Origin: RBG-16-57-9 sp964529745
Lineage (GTDB): Archaea > Thermoproteota > Bathyarchaeia > TCS64
Direction: 5' to 3'
Length of the DNA: 40,470 nucleotides
NCBI GenBank assembly: GCA_964529745.1
Contig: CAZGZR010000016.1
Coordinates: forward strand, 1-40,470
The position numbers were made by a program, and so were the translations under genes. This document shows positions 15,479-24,444 of the stretch, piece by piece. The notes under the pieces are model-generated. The model was not told where the DNA came from. It did not search any database and was given only the letters and a program-made list of their open reading frames with translations. How positions within the stretch are numbered: the first letter of the stretch is position 1; each line of letters begins with the position of its first letter.

Positions 15479-16666
15479 ATGGTAAAAAAGGTTTTAAAAA
15501 AAGAAGATTTATGGCAGATGGTTTTCGGGGCCTCCGCCCTCGCAACAGGGGGTGGGGGGGCTTGTCCAACTTACGAGCGGTTCAGTGAGAGCGCCGACTC
15601 CTTCTTCGAGGAAGGATACAAGCCGACTCTCGTAAGCCCTACAGACTTGAAGGATGATGACGTTGTTCTCTGTAATACTGGCGTTGGAGGAGGAATACGC
15701 CGCGAACATGCAGAACGCTATGCACGTAATTACTTTCCGTCTAATGGCTGGTTTAAACAGATAGACCTGGTCTATCCTCTAAACAGTTGGTCAAACATAC
15801 CTGAGGGCCCTTCTCAGAAACACATCAAGAAACTTTTCGAAATAACCGGGAAAAAGCCTACCGTATCTGTGCCTGACGAGATCGGTCCCCACTTAGCTGG
15901 CATGATCTACAGAGATTCGAAGATGGGGCTTCCAACTGTGGATGCCGACTGGTCAGGCTGCAGGGCAGTTCCAACGCTCTCATTATCGACTCTCAACGTC
16001 ATCGACGCTCCGATAGCGCCTTACACCATCGGCACCGCCTGGGGAGATTTAATCGTAGGCTACGAGATACTGAGTTACCAGAGGTGGGAGGACGTCGTCA
16101 GGACCATGGCTGTTATGTCTGGAGGCGGATGTGCGAGTGCGATGATGATAAGTGGAGAGACGCTGAAGAAGGGGTCAGAGCACAAGAGCGTTAGTTTCTG
16201 TATCAAGACAGGTAAGGCGATGTTGGAGGCTAAAAAGAAGGGGGATGACCCAATAGAGGCTCTGATCAAGGCCACGGATGGATACAAGATCTTTGAAGGA
16301 AAAGTAGCGTATTTTACGACTGAAGCAAAGAATGCCTTCGTATACGGTCACGTGTGGATCGAAGGGACAGACGAATATGAGGGTAAGACCCTAAAGATTT
16401 GGTACCAGAACGAGAACCAGATAAGCTGGGTTAATGAGGAACCATACGTCACCTGCCCGGATCCCTTCACCGTCATCGATAAGAAGACTGGACTCGGTCT
16501 ATCGAACTTCAGGCGAGAGTGGTGGATCCCGGGTAGAGAGGTAGCCGTCTGCGCCAGGAAGTCCTCCGACTTCTGGAGGACTGAGAGGGGTCTCAGCATC
16601 TATAATCCTAAACACTTCGGCTTCTACATCAAGTACAGGCCGATAGAAGAGATAATGGAGAAATGA
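15479..16666 (+). CDS. DUF917 / S-methyl-thiohydantoin desulfurase-like protein (copy A)
   Basis: The 395-residue protein has the DUF917 N-terminal signature (FGASALATGGGG, residues 17-28), the Gly-rich CNTGVGGGIRRE, PDEIGPHLAGMIY and a second-domain core WYQNENQISW...PYVTCPDPFTVID. It ends NPKHFGFYIKYRPIEEIM. The family is described as including enzymes that act on thiohydantoins and is often found beside hydantoin racemase or hydantoinase genes. Its exact reaction here is not known. A stretch of about 30 residues near 100-130 (NGWFKQIDLVYPLNSW) has no counterpart in copy B and differs from what I recall of the family. Its stop overlaps the racemase start (ATGA), so the two are coupled. Confidence 0.85.
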   Translation: MVKKVLKKEDLWQMVFGASALATGGGGACPTYERFSESADSFFEEGYKPTLVSPTDLKDDDVVLCNTGVGGGIRREHAERYARNYFPSNGWFKQIDLVYPLNSWSNIPEGPSQKHIKKLFEITGKKPTVSVPDEIGPHLAGMIYRDSKMGLPTVDADWSGCRAVPTLSLSTLNVIDAPIAPYTIGTAWGDLIVGYEILSYQRWEDVVRTMAVMSGGGCASAMMISGETLKKGSEHKSVSFCIKTGKAMLEAKKKGDDPIEALIKATDGYKIFEGKVAYFTTEAKNAFVYGHVWIEGTDEYEGKTLKIWYQNENQISWVNEEPYVTCPDPFTVIDKKTGLGLSNFRREWWIPGREVAVCARKSSDFWRTERGLSIYNPKHFGFYIKYRPIEEIMEK

Positions 16667-17391
16667 CGCCCATAAAGATCCTAATCCTCTCACCGTGTTT
16701 GGAGCGGAAACAACGACCAAGGAAGGAGAGGCAAACCCAACCTATCCCCACTGCGCCTGATGTGGATTTGACTTACAGGGGGCTTGATCGGGGCTCAGCC
16801 ACAATTGAGTATTGTTACGACGAGTACGTTGGCGTCATGGATCTGGTCGAGAAGAGCATGAAGGCCCAAGAGGAGGGCTTTGATGCGATTGTGCTCAACT
16901 GTGCGATGAACCCCGGTATGGAAGGACTGAGGGAGATGTTGGATATACCCGTGGTTGGAGCCGGGTTGGCTGCCGTCCATGTGGCATCTATCCTTGGGGA
17001 CACGTTTTCCATCATCGATACCGGTCCGCCGCATTTACCCTACCTTCGTAGGGTAGTACTGACGGCTGGTCTTCTCGACAAGCTCGTCTCAATCAGATAC
17101 ATAAACATTTCAGTGTCTGAGCTTTCTGGGGACCCAGAAGCCGTCTTTAAGAAGATTTTAGAGGGCGCAGTGAACGCCGTTGAGAAGGATGGCGCACACG
17201 TAATCGTCTTTGGATGCACAGGTATGAGACGCTACGCAGAGAAGTTAGTCAAGGAGATGGATAGATACGGCGTGCCCGTAGTGGAGCCTCTCTCGGCGGC
17301 TGTTAACTTGACCGCGGACCTCGTGCGCCTCAAATTGAGTCAAAGTAAAGTCTCCTACCCAAAGCCATCAGATAAAAAGAGAGTATTCTAG
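16663..17391 (+). CDS. Asp/Glu/hydantoin racemase-family protein
   Basis: The 242-residue protein is from the two-cysteine racemase family. Cys80 (VLNCAMNPG) and Cys185 (VFGCTGM) stand at the catalytic positions of hydantoin racemase, where each removes a proton from one face of C5. VVGAGLAAVHVAS and VVEPLSAAVNL are further family marks. Hydantoin racemase interconverts D- and L-5-substituted hydantoins and needs no cofactor. Aspartate/glutamate racemase and maleate isomerase share the fold. Start ATG 16663 overlaps the stop of DUF917 copy A. The N-terminal segment after LILSPCLER is unusually basic and poorly conserved in character. The hydantoin assignment leans on the DUF917 context. Confidence 0.85.
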   Translation: MTPIKILILSPCLERKQRPRKERQTQPIPTAPDVDLTYRGLDRGSATIEYCYDEYVGVMDLVEKSMKAQEEGFDAIVLNCAMNPGMEGLREMLDIPVVGAGLAAVHVASILGDTFSIIDTGPPHLPYLRRVVLTAGLLDKLVSIRYINISVSELSGDPEAVFKKILEGAVNAVEKDGAHVIVFGCTGMRRYAEKLVKEMDRYGVPVVEPLSAAVNLTADLVRLKLSQSKVSYPKPSDKKRVF

Positions 17392-17400
17392 ACGGGTTCA

Positions 17401-17407
17401 TTTTTTT
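17401..17407 (+). terminator. T-run terminator after the racemase
   Basis: Seven T residues followed by AATTAAAC lie 9 bases after the TAG, in the short gap between convergent operons. Confidence 0.4.
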
Positions 17408-17419
17408 AATTAAACAATC

Positions 17420-18406
17420 CTATTGATTCGCATCATAAAGGTGGCAAGCCACAAATTGACCCTTATCCACCTCCACTAACTCGGGTCTAAGCTTGTGGCA
17501 TATTTCCTTGGCCTCTGGACACCTGGGGTGAAAACTACAGCCCTTAGGAGGATCAATAGCACTCGGGATTTCCCCTTTTACATCAAGTTTCTCCGTTATC
17601 AAGTTGGGGTTTGGAATAGGGATCGCTGAGAAAAGGATCTTTGTGTAAGGGTGAAGCTGCTTTCTGAATAGATTCAGAGTGTCTGTCTTCTCAACTATTT
17701 TACCGAGATACATAACGTATACTTCTTCGCTGATATATCGAACGACACTCAGGTTATGAGATATGAAGAGGTAGGTTAACCCAAGATCTTTCTGGATGCC
17801 TTTTATTAGGTTAAGTATCTGTGCCTGAACCGAGACATCGAGTGAAGAAGTGGGCTCATCGAGCACGATAAACTTAGGGTCGAGGGCCAACGCCCTCGCG
17901 ATACATATTCGCTGTCTTTGCCCTCCACTGAATTCTTGTGGGAATCTGTTCAAATGCTCCTCCTCTAAACCAACCTTTTGGAGGAGAGAGAGGACGCTCT
18001 CCCGCAGTTTTCTTCCCTTAGCTATACCATGAACTTCGAGCGGTTCACCTACGCTTTCTCTGACCGTCATTCGCGGATCTAGGGCAGATTGAGGGTCTTG
18101 TTGAACTAGCTGCATATTCATCCGCATTCTCCGCATCTCCTTCTTGCTGAGCTTAAGCAGATCCGTTTCTTTGAAATATATCTCTCCACTTGTGGGGTCT
18201 ATCAACCTTAGAATTGTTCTACCAAGAGTCGTCTTACCGCATCCTGATTCGCCAACGAGTGCAACCGTCTGTCCCTCCCTGATTTGAAGATCCACTCCGT
18301 CGATAGCCTTAACGTAGCCCGATTCATGGCCGAAGAATCCCCCACCTAGAGAGAAATACTTCTTTAAATCTACTACCCGTAAGACCATTTCTCTCTCGCT
18401 GCTCAA
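17420..18406 (-). CDS. peptide/oligopeptide ABC importer ATPase, OppF/DppF type
   Basis: This 328-residue ATPase sits on the cytoplasmic side of the importer. It has Walker A GESGCGKTT, Q-loop LVQQDPQSALDPRMTV, signature FSGGQRQR, Walker B FIVLDEPTS and switch His in LFISHNLSVV. The C-terminal oligopeptide domain carries four Cys (GCSFHPRCPEAKEIC...VACHLY), a pattern recently linked to an iron-sulfur cluster in such ATPases. It overlaps OppD by four bases and is the last gene of the minus-strand operon. The family name does not fix the substrate: Dpp/Opp-type importers also carry nickel, glycans and opines. Confidence 0.92.
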   Translation of the reverse strand: MSSEREMVLRVVDLKKYFSLGGGFFGHESGYVKAIDGVDLQIREGQTVALVGESGCGKTTLGRTILRLIDPTSGEIYFKETDLLKLSKKEMRRMRMNMQLVQQDPQSALDPRMTVRESVGEPLEVHGIAKGRKLRESVLSLLQKVGLEEEHLNRFPQEFSGGQRQRICIARALALDPKFIVLDEPTSSLDVSVQAQILNLIKGIQKDLGLTYLFISHNLSVVRYISEEVYVMYLGKIVEKTDTLNLFRKQLHPYTKILFSAIPIPNPNLITEKLDVKGEIPSAIDPPKGCSFHPRCPEAKEICHKLRPELVEVDKGQFVACHLYDANQ

Positions 18407-19455
18407 AGGTTTCCATCTCCCTTAGAGTATAGGTGGCAAGCTACCTGATGGCCCTCCTCTACCTCAATTAGTTCAGGTTTCATCTTGCAGCAAATATCCA
18501 TGCATTCCTGACACCTTGGGTGAAACCTGCATCCTGATGGAGGATTTATGAGGTTGGGAACGGAGCCCAATATCGGCTCAAGTGGTTTCACCTCTTCCGC
18601 GGGTTGGGGAATGGCGTTCATTAACCCCCTAGTGTATGGGTGAAGGGGCCTGCTGAAGATTCTCTTTGTCTCAGCGCACTCCGCGACGGTTCCGGCGTAC
18701 ATAACGGCTACTCTATCACACATCTCAGCAATTATCCCCATCTCATGTGTGATTATCATGAGTGTACACCTCAGGCGAACCTTGAGGTCTTTCACAAGAT
18801 CGAGTATCTGTCTCTGTATCGTGACATCGAGAAAGGTTGTTGCCTCATCTAGGATCAGCAGCCTTGGGTTGCAGCTCACTGCCATAGCGATCATGACTCT
18901 TTGACGCATCCCTCCGCTGAGTTCGTATGGATATTGGTTGACGACTATCTCTGGATTTGGCATCTTCACCATTTCCAGAGCCCTCGTCGTCCTTTTCAGC
19001 AATGCTTCATTTAACTTATTCTTTGACCCCCTCAAAAAGGGTAATTGGGTCTCATTCTCATCTTCCACCGATGCCTCCTCGGAGAGATCCTGGTGCTCGA
19101 GTATCGTTTCGGCTATCTGGTCACCTATCCTCAACACCGGGTTAAGGTAGGTATTGGGGTCTTGGAAAACTATCGCGATTTCGCTTCCTCGAATATGCCT
19201 CATATCATTCTCTGACTTTTCAAGGAGGTCTTCACCATCAAAGAAAATCTGCCCCCCTATGATCTTGCCTGGTTGATCAACAAGCCGGAGAATGGATGCT
19301 ACCGTCACCGATTTACCACATCCGGTTTCGCCTACCAGTCCGAAAGCTTCACCCTTATGGACCTCGAAGTTGACGCCGTCTAATGCCTTCACTACGCCGG
19401 CGTAGGTGTAGAAGTTCACGTTTAGATCTTTAACATTGATTAAAATTTCAGACAT
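18403..19455 (-). CDS. peptide/oligopeptide ABC importer ATPase, OppD/DppD type
   Basis: The 350-residue partner of the preceding ATPase has Walker A GETGCGKS, Q-loop VFQDPNTYLNPV, signature LSGGMRQR, Walker B LLILDEATT (Ala replaces the usual Pro) and switch His in IITHEMGII. Its C-terminal four-Cys tail is GCRFHPRCQECMDICCK...VACHLY. An insertion of about 30 acidic and basic residues (EASVEDENETQLPFLRG) lies between the Q-loop and the signature; many OppD proteins have a shorter one. The gene ends 4 bases inside oppF and starts 4 bases after oppC, a tight operon. Confidence 0.92.
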   Translation of the reverse strand: MSEILINVKDLNVNFYTYAGVVKALDGVNFEVHKGEAFGLVGETGCGKSVTVASILRLVDQPGKIIGGQIFFDGEDLLEKSENDMRHIRGSEIAIVFQDPNTYLNPVLRIGDQIAETILEHQDLSEEASVEDENETQLPFLRGSKNKLNEALLKRTTRALEMVKMPNPEIVVNQYPYELSGGMRQRVMIAMAVSCNPRLLILDEATTFLDVTIQRQILDLVKDLKVRLRCTLMIITHEMGIIAEMCDRVAVMYAGTVAECAETKRIFSRPLHPYTRGLMNAIPQPAEEVKPLEPILGSVPNLINPPSGCRFHPRCQECMDICCKMKPELIEVEEGHQVACHLYSKGDGNL

Positions 19456-19459
19456 GGCA

Positions 19460-20359
19460 TCATCTTCGTCTTAATCTTGGATTGAGTATCTCCCCTAGCC
19501 CATCGCCGATCAGATTTGAGGCTAGGACGACTATTAGTATCGCAAGACCCGGGAACGTGGATAACCAAGGCTTCTCCATAAAAAATAGGCGCCCGGCGTT
19601 GATCATGGCGCCCCACTCGGGCTGAGGAGGTTGGGCGCCTATGCCGAGGAAGCCTAGGGATGCGGTCATTAGTATCGCCCAGCCAAAATCCATTGACGCG
19701 TTCACGATGACTGGTCCAAAGGAATTAGGGAGGATGTGTCTGAATAATATCCTAAAATCGCTTGCCCCAACGCATCTGGCTGCCTCGACGAAGCCGGTTT
19801 CACGGATTGAGAGAACCTGCCCCCTGACTAGACGCGCATACCAGGGCCACCATGTTACACTTATCGCAAACATCGCGTTATCTAACCCGGGTCCTAGTGC
19901 TGCTGCAAGCGCCAATGCAAGGATCAGGGATGGAAAGGCTAGGACTAGATCTGTGAACCGCATGATTATCTCATCCACTTTACCGCCGATGTAGCCGGCT
20001 AATCCTCCTAGCAACGTGCCTATACTTAGAGAGACAGCAACGACAGTGACTCCGACGCGGAGCGAGATCCTGCAGCCCCATACAACTCGGCTTAGGATAT
20101 CCCTCCCCATTTCATCTGTTCCGAATAGGTGATCTTTATTTGGTGGTTCAAACGCTTCAATCAAATTTATCTTGAATGGATCGTGGGGTGCGATGTATGG
20201 TGCAAGTATTGCTATTAATATGAATATTAGAAAAAGGCTGCTCCCAAGTAAGCTGAGGGGGCTTCTTCTTATTAGGTGTAAAACGTGTCTGAGTTCCTGG
20301 AGGAATGGTCTGTGTCTCTCATAAATACTTCCCAACCAAGTTGCTAAGTCAGAGTTCAT
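19460..20359 (-). CDS. peptide-type ABC importer permease, OppC/DppC type
   Basis: The 299-residue inner-membrane permease has an N-terminal OppC-N segment (LIRRSPLSLLGSSLFLIFILIAILAPYIAPHDP) with the first helix, then FGTDEMGRDILSRVVWGCRISLRVG, a hallmark of DppC. Four or five more helices follow, with the EAA-type loop EAARCVGASDFRILFRHILPN that docks the ATPase. The length is normal for the family. It pairs with the OppB permease 13 bases upstream. Confidence 0.93.
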   Translation of the reverse strand: MNSDLATWLGSIYERHRPFLQELRHVLHLIRRSPLSLLGSSLFLIFILIAILAPYIAPHDPFKINLIEAFEPPNKDHLFGTDEMGRDILSRVVWGCRISLRVGVTVVAVSLSIGTLLGGLAGYIGGKVDEIIMRFTDLVLAFPSLILALALAAALGPGLDNAMFAISVTWWPWYARLVRGQVLSIRETGFVEAARCVGASDFRILFRHILPNSFGPVIVNASMDFGWAILMTASLGFLGIGAQPPQPEWGAMINAGRLFFMEKPWLSTFPGLAILIVVLASNLIGDGLGEILNPRLRRR

Positions 20360-20372
20360 CGCTTTTCCACTT

Positions 20373-21380
20373 CTAATATCGTATTCTTGGGTCTAGGTAT
20401 GCGTATAGTATATCGGTGATGAGATTGGCGAATGCAAATATTAATGTAAATATTATGGTTACTCCCATGATCGCCGGGAAGTCTAACTCAAGGATCGCCC
20501 TTGAGCCGTATCTACCTAGCCCCTGCCAACTGAAGAGGGACTCTATTATGAATGTGCCGCCGAGCATCCCCCCATACATTAATGCTAACATAGTCACAAC
20601 CGGGATCAACGAGTTCCTCAGCACATGTTTGTAAACGACGACTCTCTCAGACAATCCTTTAGCCTTAGCCATCTTAACGTAATCCATTGTCAAGGAGTCG
20701 AGCATGTTTGATCTGAGCAGCCTCTGAATAGTTGCCTGTCCCTGGAATCCTAATATGAATGCGGGGAGAAGTATATGCCATATACTGCTCCTAAGGGCAG
20801 GTAAATTGAGTGTTAACAGGCTGTCTAGAATATTGAATCCAGTGATTCTCTGGAGGTCGATTAACGGGTTGATTCTGTAACCTACCGGGAAGATACCCAA
20901 ATTTTTACAAAATATGAGTAACATGATGAGGATGAGCCAGAAGGAAGGTATAGAGACACCTAGAAGGGAGAATATTCTGGAGGTGTGATCGAGTATCGAA
21001 TCCTTTTTCGTCGCAGACAAGATTCCCAACGGGATTCCCGTTGCGATGATAATGATCATTGCGACGGTAGTAAGTTCAATAGTTCCAGGCCACCTCACTA
21101 AAATATCCTCAAGCACCGGTCTTCGGGTCATTATAGAGGTCCCGAAGTCGCCGTGTAGCAGATTATTCATGTATAAAATATATTGAATGTAGACGGGTTT
21201 GTCCAGCCCAAGCTCCTGCCTAAGAGTCTCAACTGCCGACTCTGGAGCGTGTAGACCAGCAGCGAGCCGAGCTGGGTCGCCGGGAACGAGATGAGAGATA
21301 GAGAAGGTGATCAAAGTGATCCCTAAAAGTAAGGGCACCATCAGTACTATACGCCGCAGAACGTATTGCCATAATTTCAT
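20373..21380 (-). CDS. peptide-type ABC importer permease, OppB/DppB type
   Basis: The 335-residue permease opens LWQYVLRRIVLMVPLLLGITLITF, the usual OppB first helix, followed by HLVPGDPA. The EAA-type loop (DYVKMAKAKGLSERVVVYKHVLRN) is intact, and the C-terminus LITDILYAYLDPRIRY is diagnostic of DppB. About six membrane helices are visible. It lies 79 bases downstream of the binding-protein gene in the same operon. Confidence 0.93.
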   Translation of the reverse strand: MKLWQYVLRRIVLMVPLLLGITLITFSISHLVPGDPARLAAGLHAPESAVETLRQELGLDKPVYIQYILYMNNLLHGDFGTSIMTRRPVLEDILVRWPGTIELTTVAMIIIIATGIPLGILSATKKDSILDHTSRIFSLLGVSIPSFWLILIMLLIFCKNLGIFPVGYRINPLIDLQRITGFNILDSLLTLNLPALRSSIWHILLPAFILGFQGQATIQRLLRSNMLDSLTMDYVKMAKAKGLSERVVVYKHVLRNSLIPVVTMLALMYGGMLGGTFIIESLFSWQGLGRYGSRAILELDFPAIMGVTIIFTLIFAFANLITDILYAYLDPRIRY

Positions 21381-21459
21381 ATCTCAATTCACGGTGAGTG
21401 TAACACGCATCTTTCTTGTTTATGTTTTTCCATATAGAAAAAAAAGAAAGATATGAGTT

Positions 21460-23157
21460 TCAGCGGCCTTCTATATATATGTTGTAAAAGTCTGTTGTGC
21501 CCGTGTATAAGGGGTTAAAGTAGTATCCCTTTACCCAATCCCTGTAGGTCAAAGTGTTTAATGAGTCGAACACGAAGATCGCTGGAGCATCTTCAACTAT
21601 TATGTTCTGAGCCTGATGGATGAGCTCAACCGCCTTTTCGTGGTCCGTCTCTCTCACGACTTCGCTGAGTATGCTGTTAAGCTCGGGGTTACTGTAGTAC
21701 CCCCAGTTGAAGTAAGGATAATCTTCGATGTTTGTGGAGGATGTGGAATCGGTATAACTTTTATACATAACGTCAAGGAAGCCTATCGGGTCAGCATAGT
21801 CAGGCCACCAGTAGAGGCCAATTAGGTGGTGGGCGTCAGTTGCGTTACCTGAGCCTGGGCGTGCGGCTTCTGTCAACGTGGCCCAAGTTGTGCTATGCAG
21901 ATTTATTTTTACGCCGATTTCCGCAGCGTTTGCCTGCAGCACCTCAGCGACCCTTCGTGACTCTTCTCCTTGGAACCAGTACTCTAGCTCGATGTCCTCT
22001 GGTTTGTAGCCGGCTTCTTCGATGAGTTCTGCAGCCTTTGTCAGATTCATCGTAAACTGAGGACAGTCAGGATCCCACCCCCAGAGAGACTGAGGGATCG
22101 GTCCCCTTGCCTGTGTTCCCTTTCCACGTCTAATAGTTTCTATCGTTCCAGCGTAGTCGTACATATACGAAAGCGCGTATCTGATCAACTTGTTGTCAAG
22201 CGGAGGCTTTTGAGCGTTCATGAATATCATGTAGTTTGTTAGGCCTGAAACGGTTTCAACTTTAATGCCCTCTTCTCCTTCTACCGCAAGAGCGTCGTCA
22301 AGTCCCAGTAGACCTATGTCGAGAGTTCCTTCCTCGAGTCGTAGCCGTCTTGTAACAGACTCCGATATTAGAGGCATGAAGACCTTGTCTACATGTGGGC
22401 CCTCCCATCCACCCCAATAGCTCGGGTTCTTGACCAAGGTGACATGGTCTTCACGAACCCATTCATCAAGCATGTAGGGGCCGGTGCCTACCATGTTTTC
22501 CTTCAAGTATTCGTGAGCCCATGGGTCTTCTGCGGTAGCGTGCTCCTCGCATAAGACTGGGTTAACTATTAAGCAGCCCCACTGGGAGGCGACGCAATAG
22601 ATGAATGGTGCGTATGGGTATTGTAATGTGATGTTCACCGTGTACGGGTCGATGATGGAACTCGCTTCCATGTCTATAGGGTCTAGAATCCATGCTGGTC
22701 CGTAGCTCATGGATTTTAACCGGTCATATGAGTATAGGACGGCGGAGGCGTTGAAAGGTGTCCCGTCAGAGAATACAACGCCGTGTCTCAAGTGGAAAAT
22801 ATAACTGTAACCATTTTCTGAAAGCTCCCAAGACTCAGCCAGACATGGAATGAGTCCTTCGGGGTTCTCAGGGTCGTACCTTAAAAGCGTCTCATAAACA
22901 GGAACTAAGACTTCTTGGGTAGGAACCGAATAGCTTTCATGTGGGTCAAGTGTTATAACTATGCCGCCTCTTGGATAGTTTAAAATTACTTCTTCCTCTG
23001 GACTCGGTGAGGGCTCCGGAGATGGGCTCGGAGAAGGCTCTGTAGGCTGGCTTGGCCGTGTAACGTAATAGATACCGACGGCGGCGATAATTATTACTGC
23101 CGCTATCATTATCAACTGTGTCTGAGTTATAGCTCGTCTTAATTTTAACTTCTTCAT
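21460..23157 (-). CDS. extracellular substrate-binding protein, SBP family 5
   Basis: The 565-residue binding protein of the importer has a positive N-terminus (KKLKLRRAITQTQ), a hydrophobic helix (about residues 15-33) and then a Pro/Ser linker (PTEPSPSPSPEPSPSP), followed by the family 5 body: LAESWELSENGYSYIFHLRHGVVFSDGTPFNA, TGPYMLDEW and NPSYWGG. There is no lipobox Cys, so it is held by the N-terminal helix. The R-A-I-T start resembles archaeal type-IV-pilin-like (class III) signals used by sugar-binding proteins, which is a possibility only. The size fits peptide, nickel or opine binders. The ligand cannot be read from sequence. Confidence 0.9.
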   Translation of the reverse strand: MKKLKLRRAITQTQLIMIAAVIIIAAVGIYYVTRPSQPTEPSPSPSPEPSPSPEEEVILNYPRGGIVITLDPHESYSVPTQEVLVPVYETLLRYDPENPEGLIPCLAESWELSENGYSYIFHLRHGVVFSDGTPFNASAVLYSYDRLKSMSYGPAWILDPIDMEASSIIDPYTVNITLQYPYAPFIYCVASQWGCLIVNPVLCEEHATAEDPWAHEYLKENMVGTGPYMLDEWVREDHVTLVKNPSYWGGWEGPHVDKVFMPLISESVTRRLRLEEGTLDIGLLGLDDALAVEGEEGIKVETVSGLTNYMIFMNAQKPPLDNKLIRYALSYMYDYAGTIETIRRGKGTQARGPIPQSLWGWDPDCPQFTMNLTKAAELIEEAGYKPEDIELEYWFQGEESRRVAEVLQANAAEIGVKINLHSTTWATLTEAARPGSGNATDAHHLIGLYWWPDYADPIGFLDVMYKSYTDSTSSTNIEDYPYFNWGYYSNPELNSILSEVVRETDHEKAVELIHQAQNIIVEDAPAIFVFDSLNTLTYRDWVKGYYFNPLYTGTTDFYNIYIEGR

Positions 23158-23334
23158 TTTGCTATAGATACGTATCGAATTTTATTTAACGTTTTTTATA
23201 ATAATTATATGAACGTAGTAATATTTATCTCCTTAACCAAAGAGATTTTTTTCAAGCTTTTAAATAGAATCAGTGGCCAATCATTTAGATCTTCAATGAG
23301 TAGTTAGAAAGAGGATCTATAATTTTCTCATTAG

Positions 23335-24444
23335 TTAAATGATGGTTTCAATGGGTCTATACTCCACATCATAGCCAAAGTACTTGGGATTAAGTAGCTC
23401 AAGACCACGTACAGTTCTCCACATTGCGGGGGCCCTGATACCCACAACCACGACATCTCTGCACTTCTTGAGGTCATCTCCCCAGTTAGATAATGCTTGG
23501 CAGGTCTCTGCGTCAACTATACTTATAAGGTCAGGACACGTGACATGGGGGTCTCCATCTATCCATGTCATCAGGTTCTCGTTCTTGAACCACACCCTGT
23601 AGTTTCTATCACTGAAGGCATCAAATCCCTTGAGTTCTGTTGAACCCCATATGAAGCCGTCCCTGTTTTCTCTATTCACCTCACCTATTTTACCGCGGAA
23701 CAGAATGTGTCCTCCCGTTGATCCCAATAGCGCCTCAACAAGATCTGACCCGTTATCGCGGGCCTCTCTTACGCTCCTCCCTACCTCTATGCTTTTTGTG
23801 ACTGTGTTGAGGATGATGGATGTCCTCAGCTTCTTCCCATCGACTGGATGGTCTATGACTGTAACGCCTCCACCAGACGCGATGGCCATAAAACGGTCAA
23901 TGTCTTCAGCTCTTTGATCGTTGAGCACTCTAGTAATCAGCATAGAGTCACCAAAGGGAGTGGTGATCACAAATGGCGTTATTGGGACATCGCAGATGGT
24001 AAAAGTCGAATGGGCGACCTCAGGAACGGATCTCCCCACTGCATCACCGTCTACTGTGTACCTACCAGTTAATGCAGCCAAGTACATCGCAAGAAAGGAG
24101 TTACCAGCCCCAAGTTCCCCAGGCACAAAACCGTAAACACGTTTACCTAGATACCTCTCAAACTCCTTAACAGCGATTAAAATGATGTCATTCCGTGGTA
24201 GGCGAGGGAGAGATGCGAAGCGTTTTCTTATCTCTTCGCGCACCCCTCCCCCGACACCGTAGGGGCAAGCAATTATAGCGTCATCTGGGATCTCTGAGGG
24301 ATCAACAAGATTGAATTTGATCCCCCTCTCCATCGCATCTTGAAGGAGGTTCATAGCGCTCTCGACAGAGCCGCCGCCGCCTGTGCCGTATATGCTTGCT
24401 CCGTAAATGAAGTCAACAAGATCTTCCTCAGATAGATTTTTCAT
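23335..24444 (-). CDS. DUF917 / S-methyl-thiohydantoin desulfurase-like protein (copy B)
   Basis: The 369-residue paralogue of copy A starts with YGASIYGTGGGG and CPYGVGGGVREE, then has PGELGAGNSFLAMYLAAL, IASGGGVTVID, WFKNENLMTWIDGDPHVTCPDLISIVD and the shared ending RGLELLNPKYFGYDVEYRPIE. It is the first gene of the minus-strand operon, followed after 177 bases by the binding protein, so it is probably co-expressed with the importer. A TATA-like GTTTTTAAAAAC (about 24479-24490) lies about 40 bases before its ATG. It is clearly diverged from copy A, so the two may act on different substrates or together. Confidence 0.87.
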   Translation of the reverse strand: MKNLSEEDLVDFIYGASIYGTGGGGSVESAMNLLQDAMERGIKFNLVDPSEIPDDAIIACPYGVGGGVREEIRKRFASLPRLPRNDIILIAVKEFERYLGKRVYGFVPGELGAGNSFLAMYLAALTGRYTVDGDAVGRSVPEVAHSTFTICDVPITPFVITTPFGDSMLITRVLNDQRAEDIDRFMAIASGGGVTVIDHPVDGKKLRTSIILNTVTKSIEVGRSVREARDNGSDLVEALLGSTGGHILFRGKIGEVNRENRDGFIWGSTELKGFDAFSDRNYRVWFKNENLMTWIDGDPHVTCPDLISIVDAETCQALSNWGDDLKKCRDVVVVGIRAPAMWRTVRGLELLNPKYFGYDVEYRPIETII

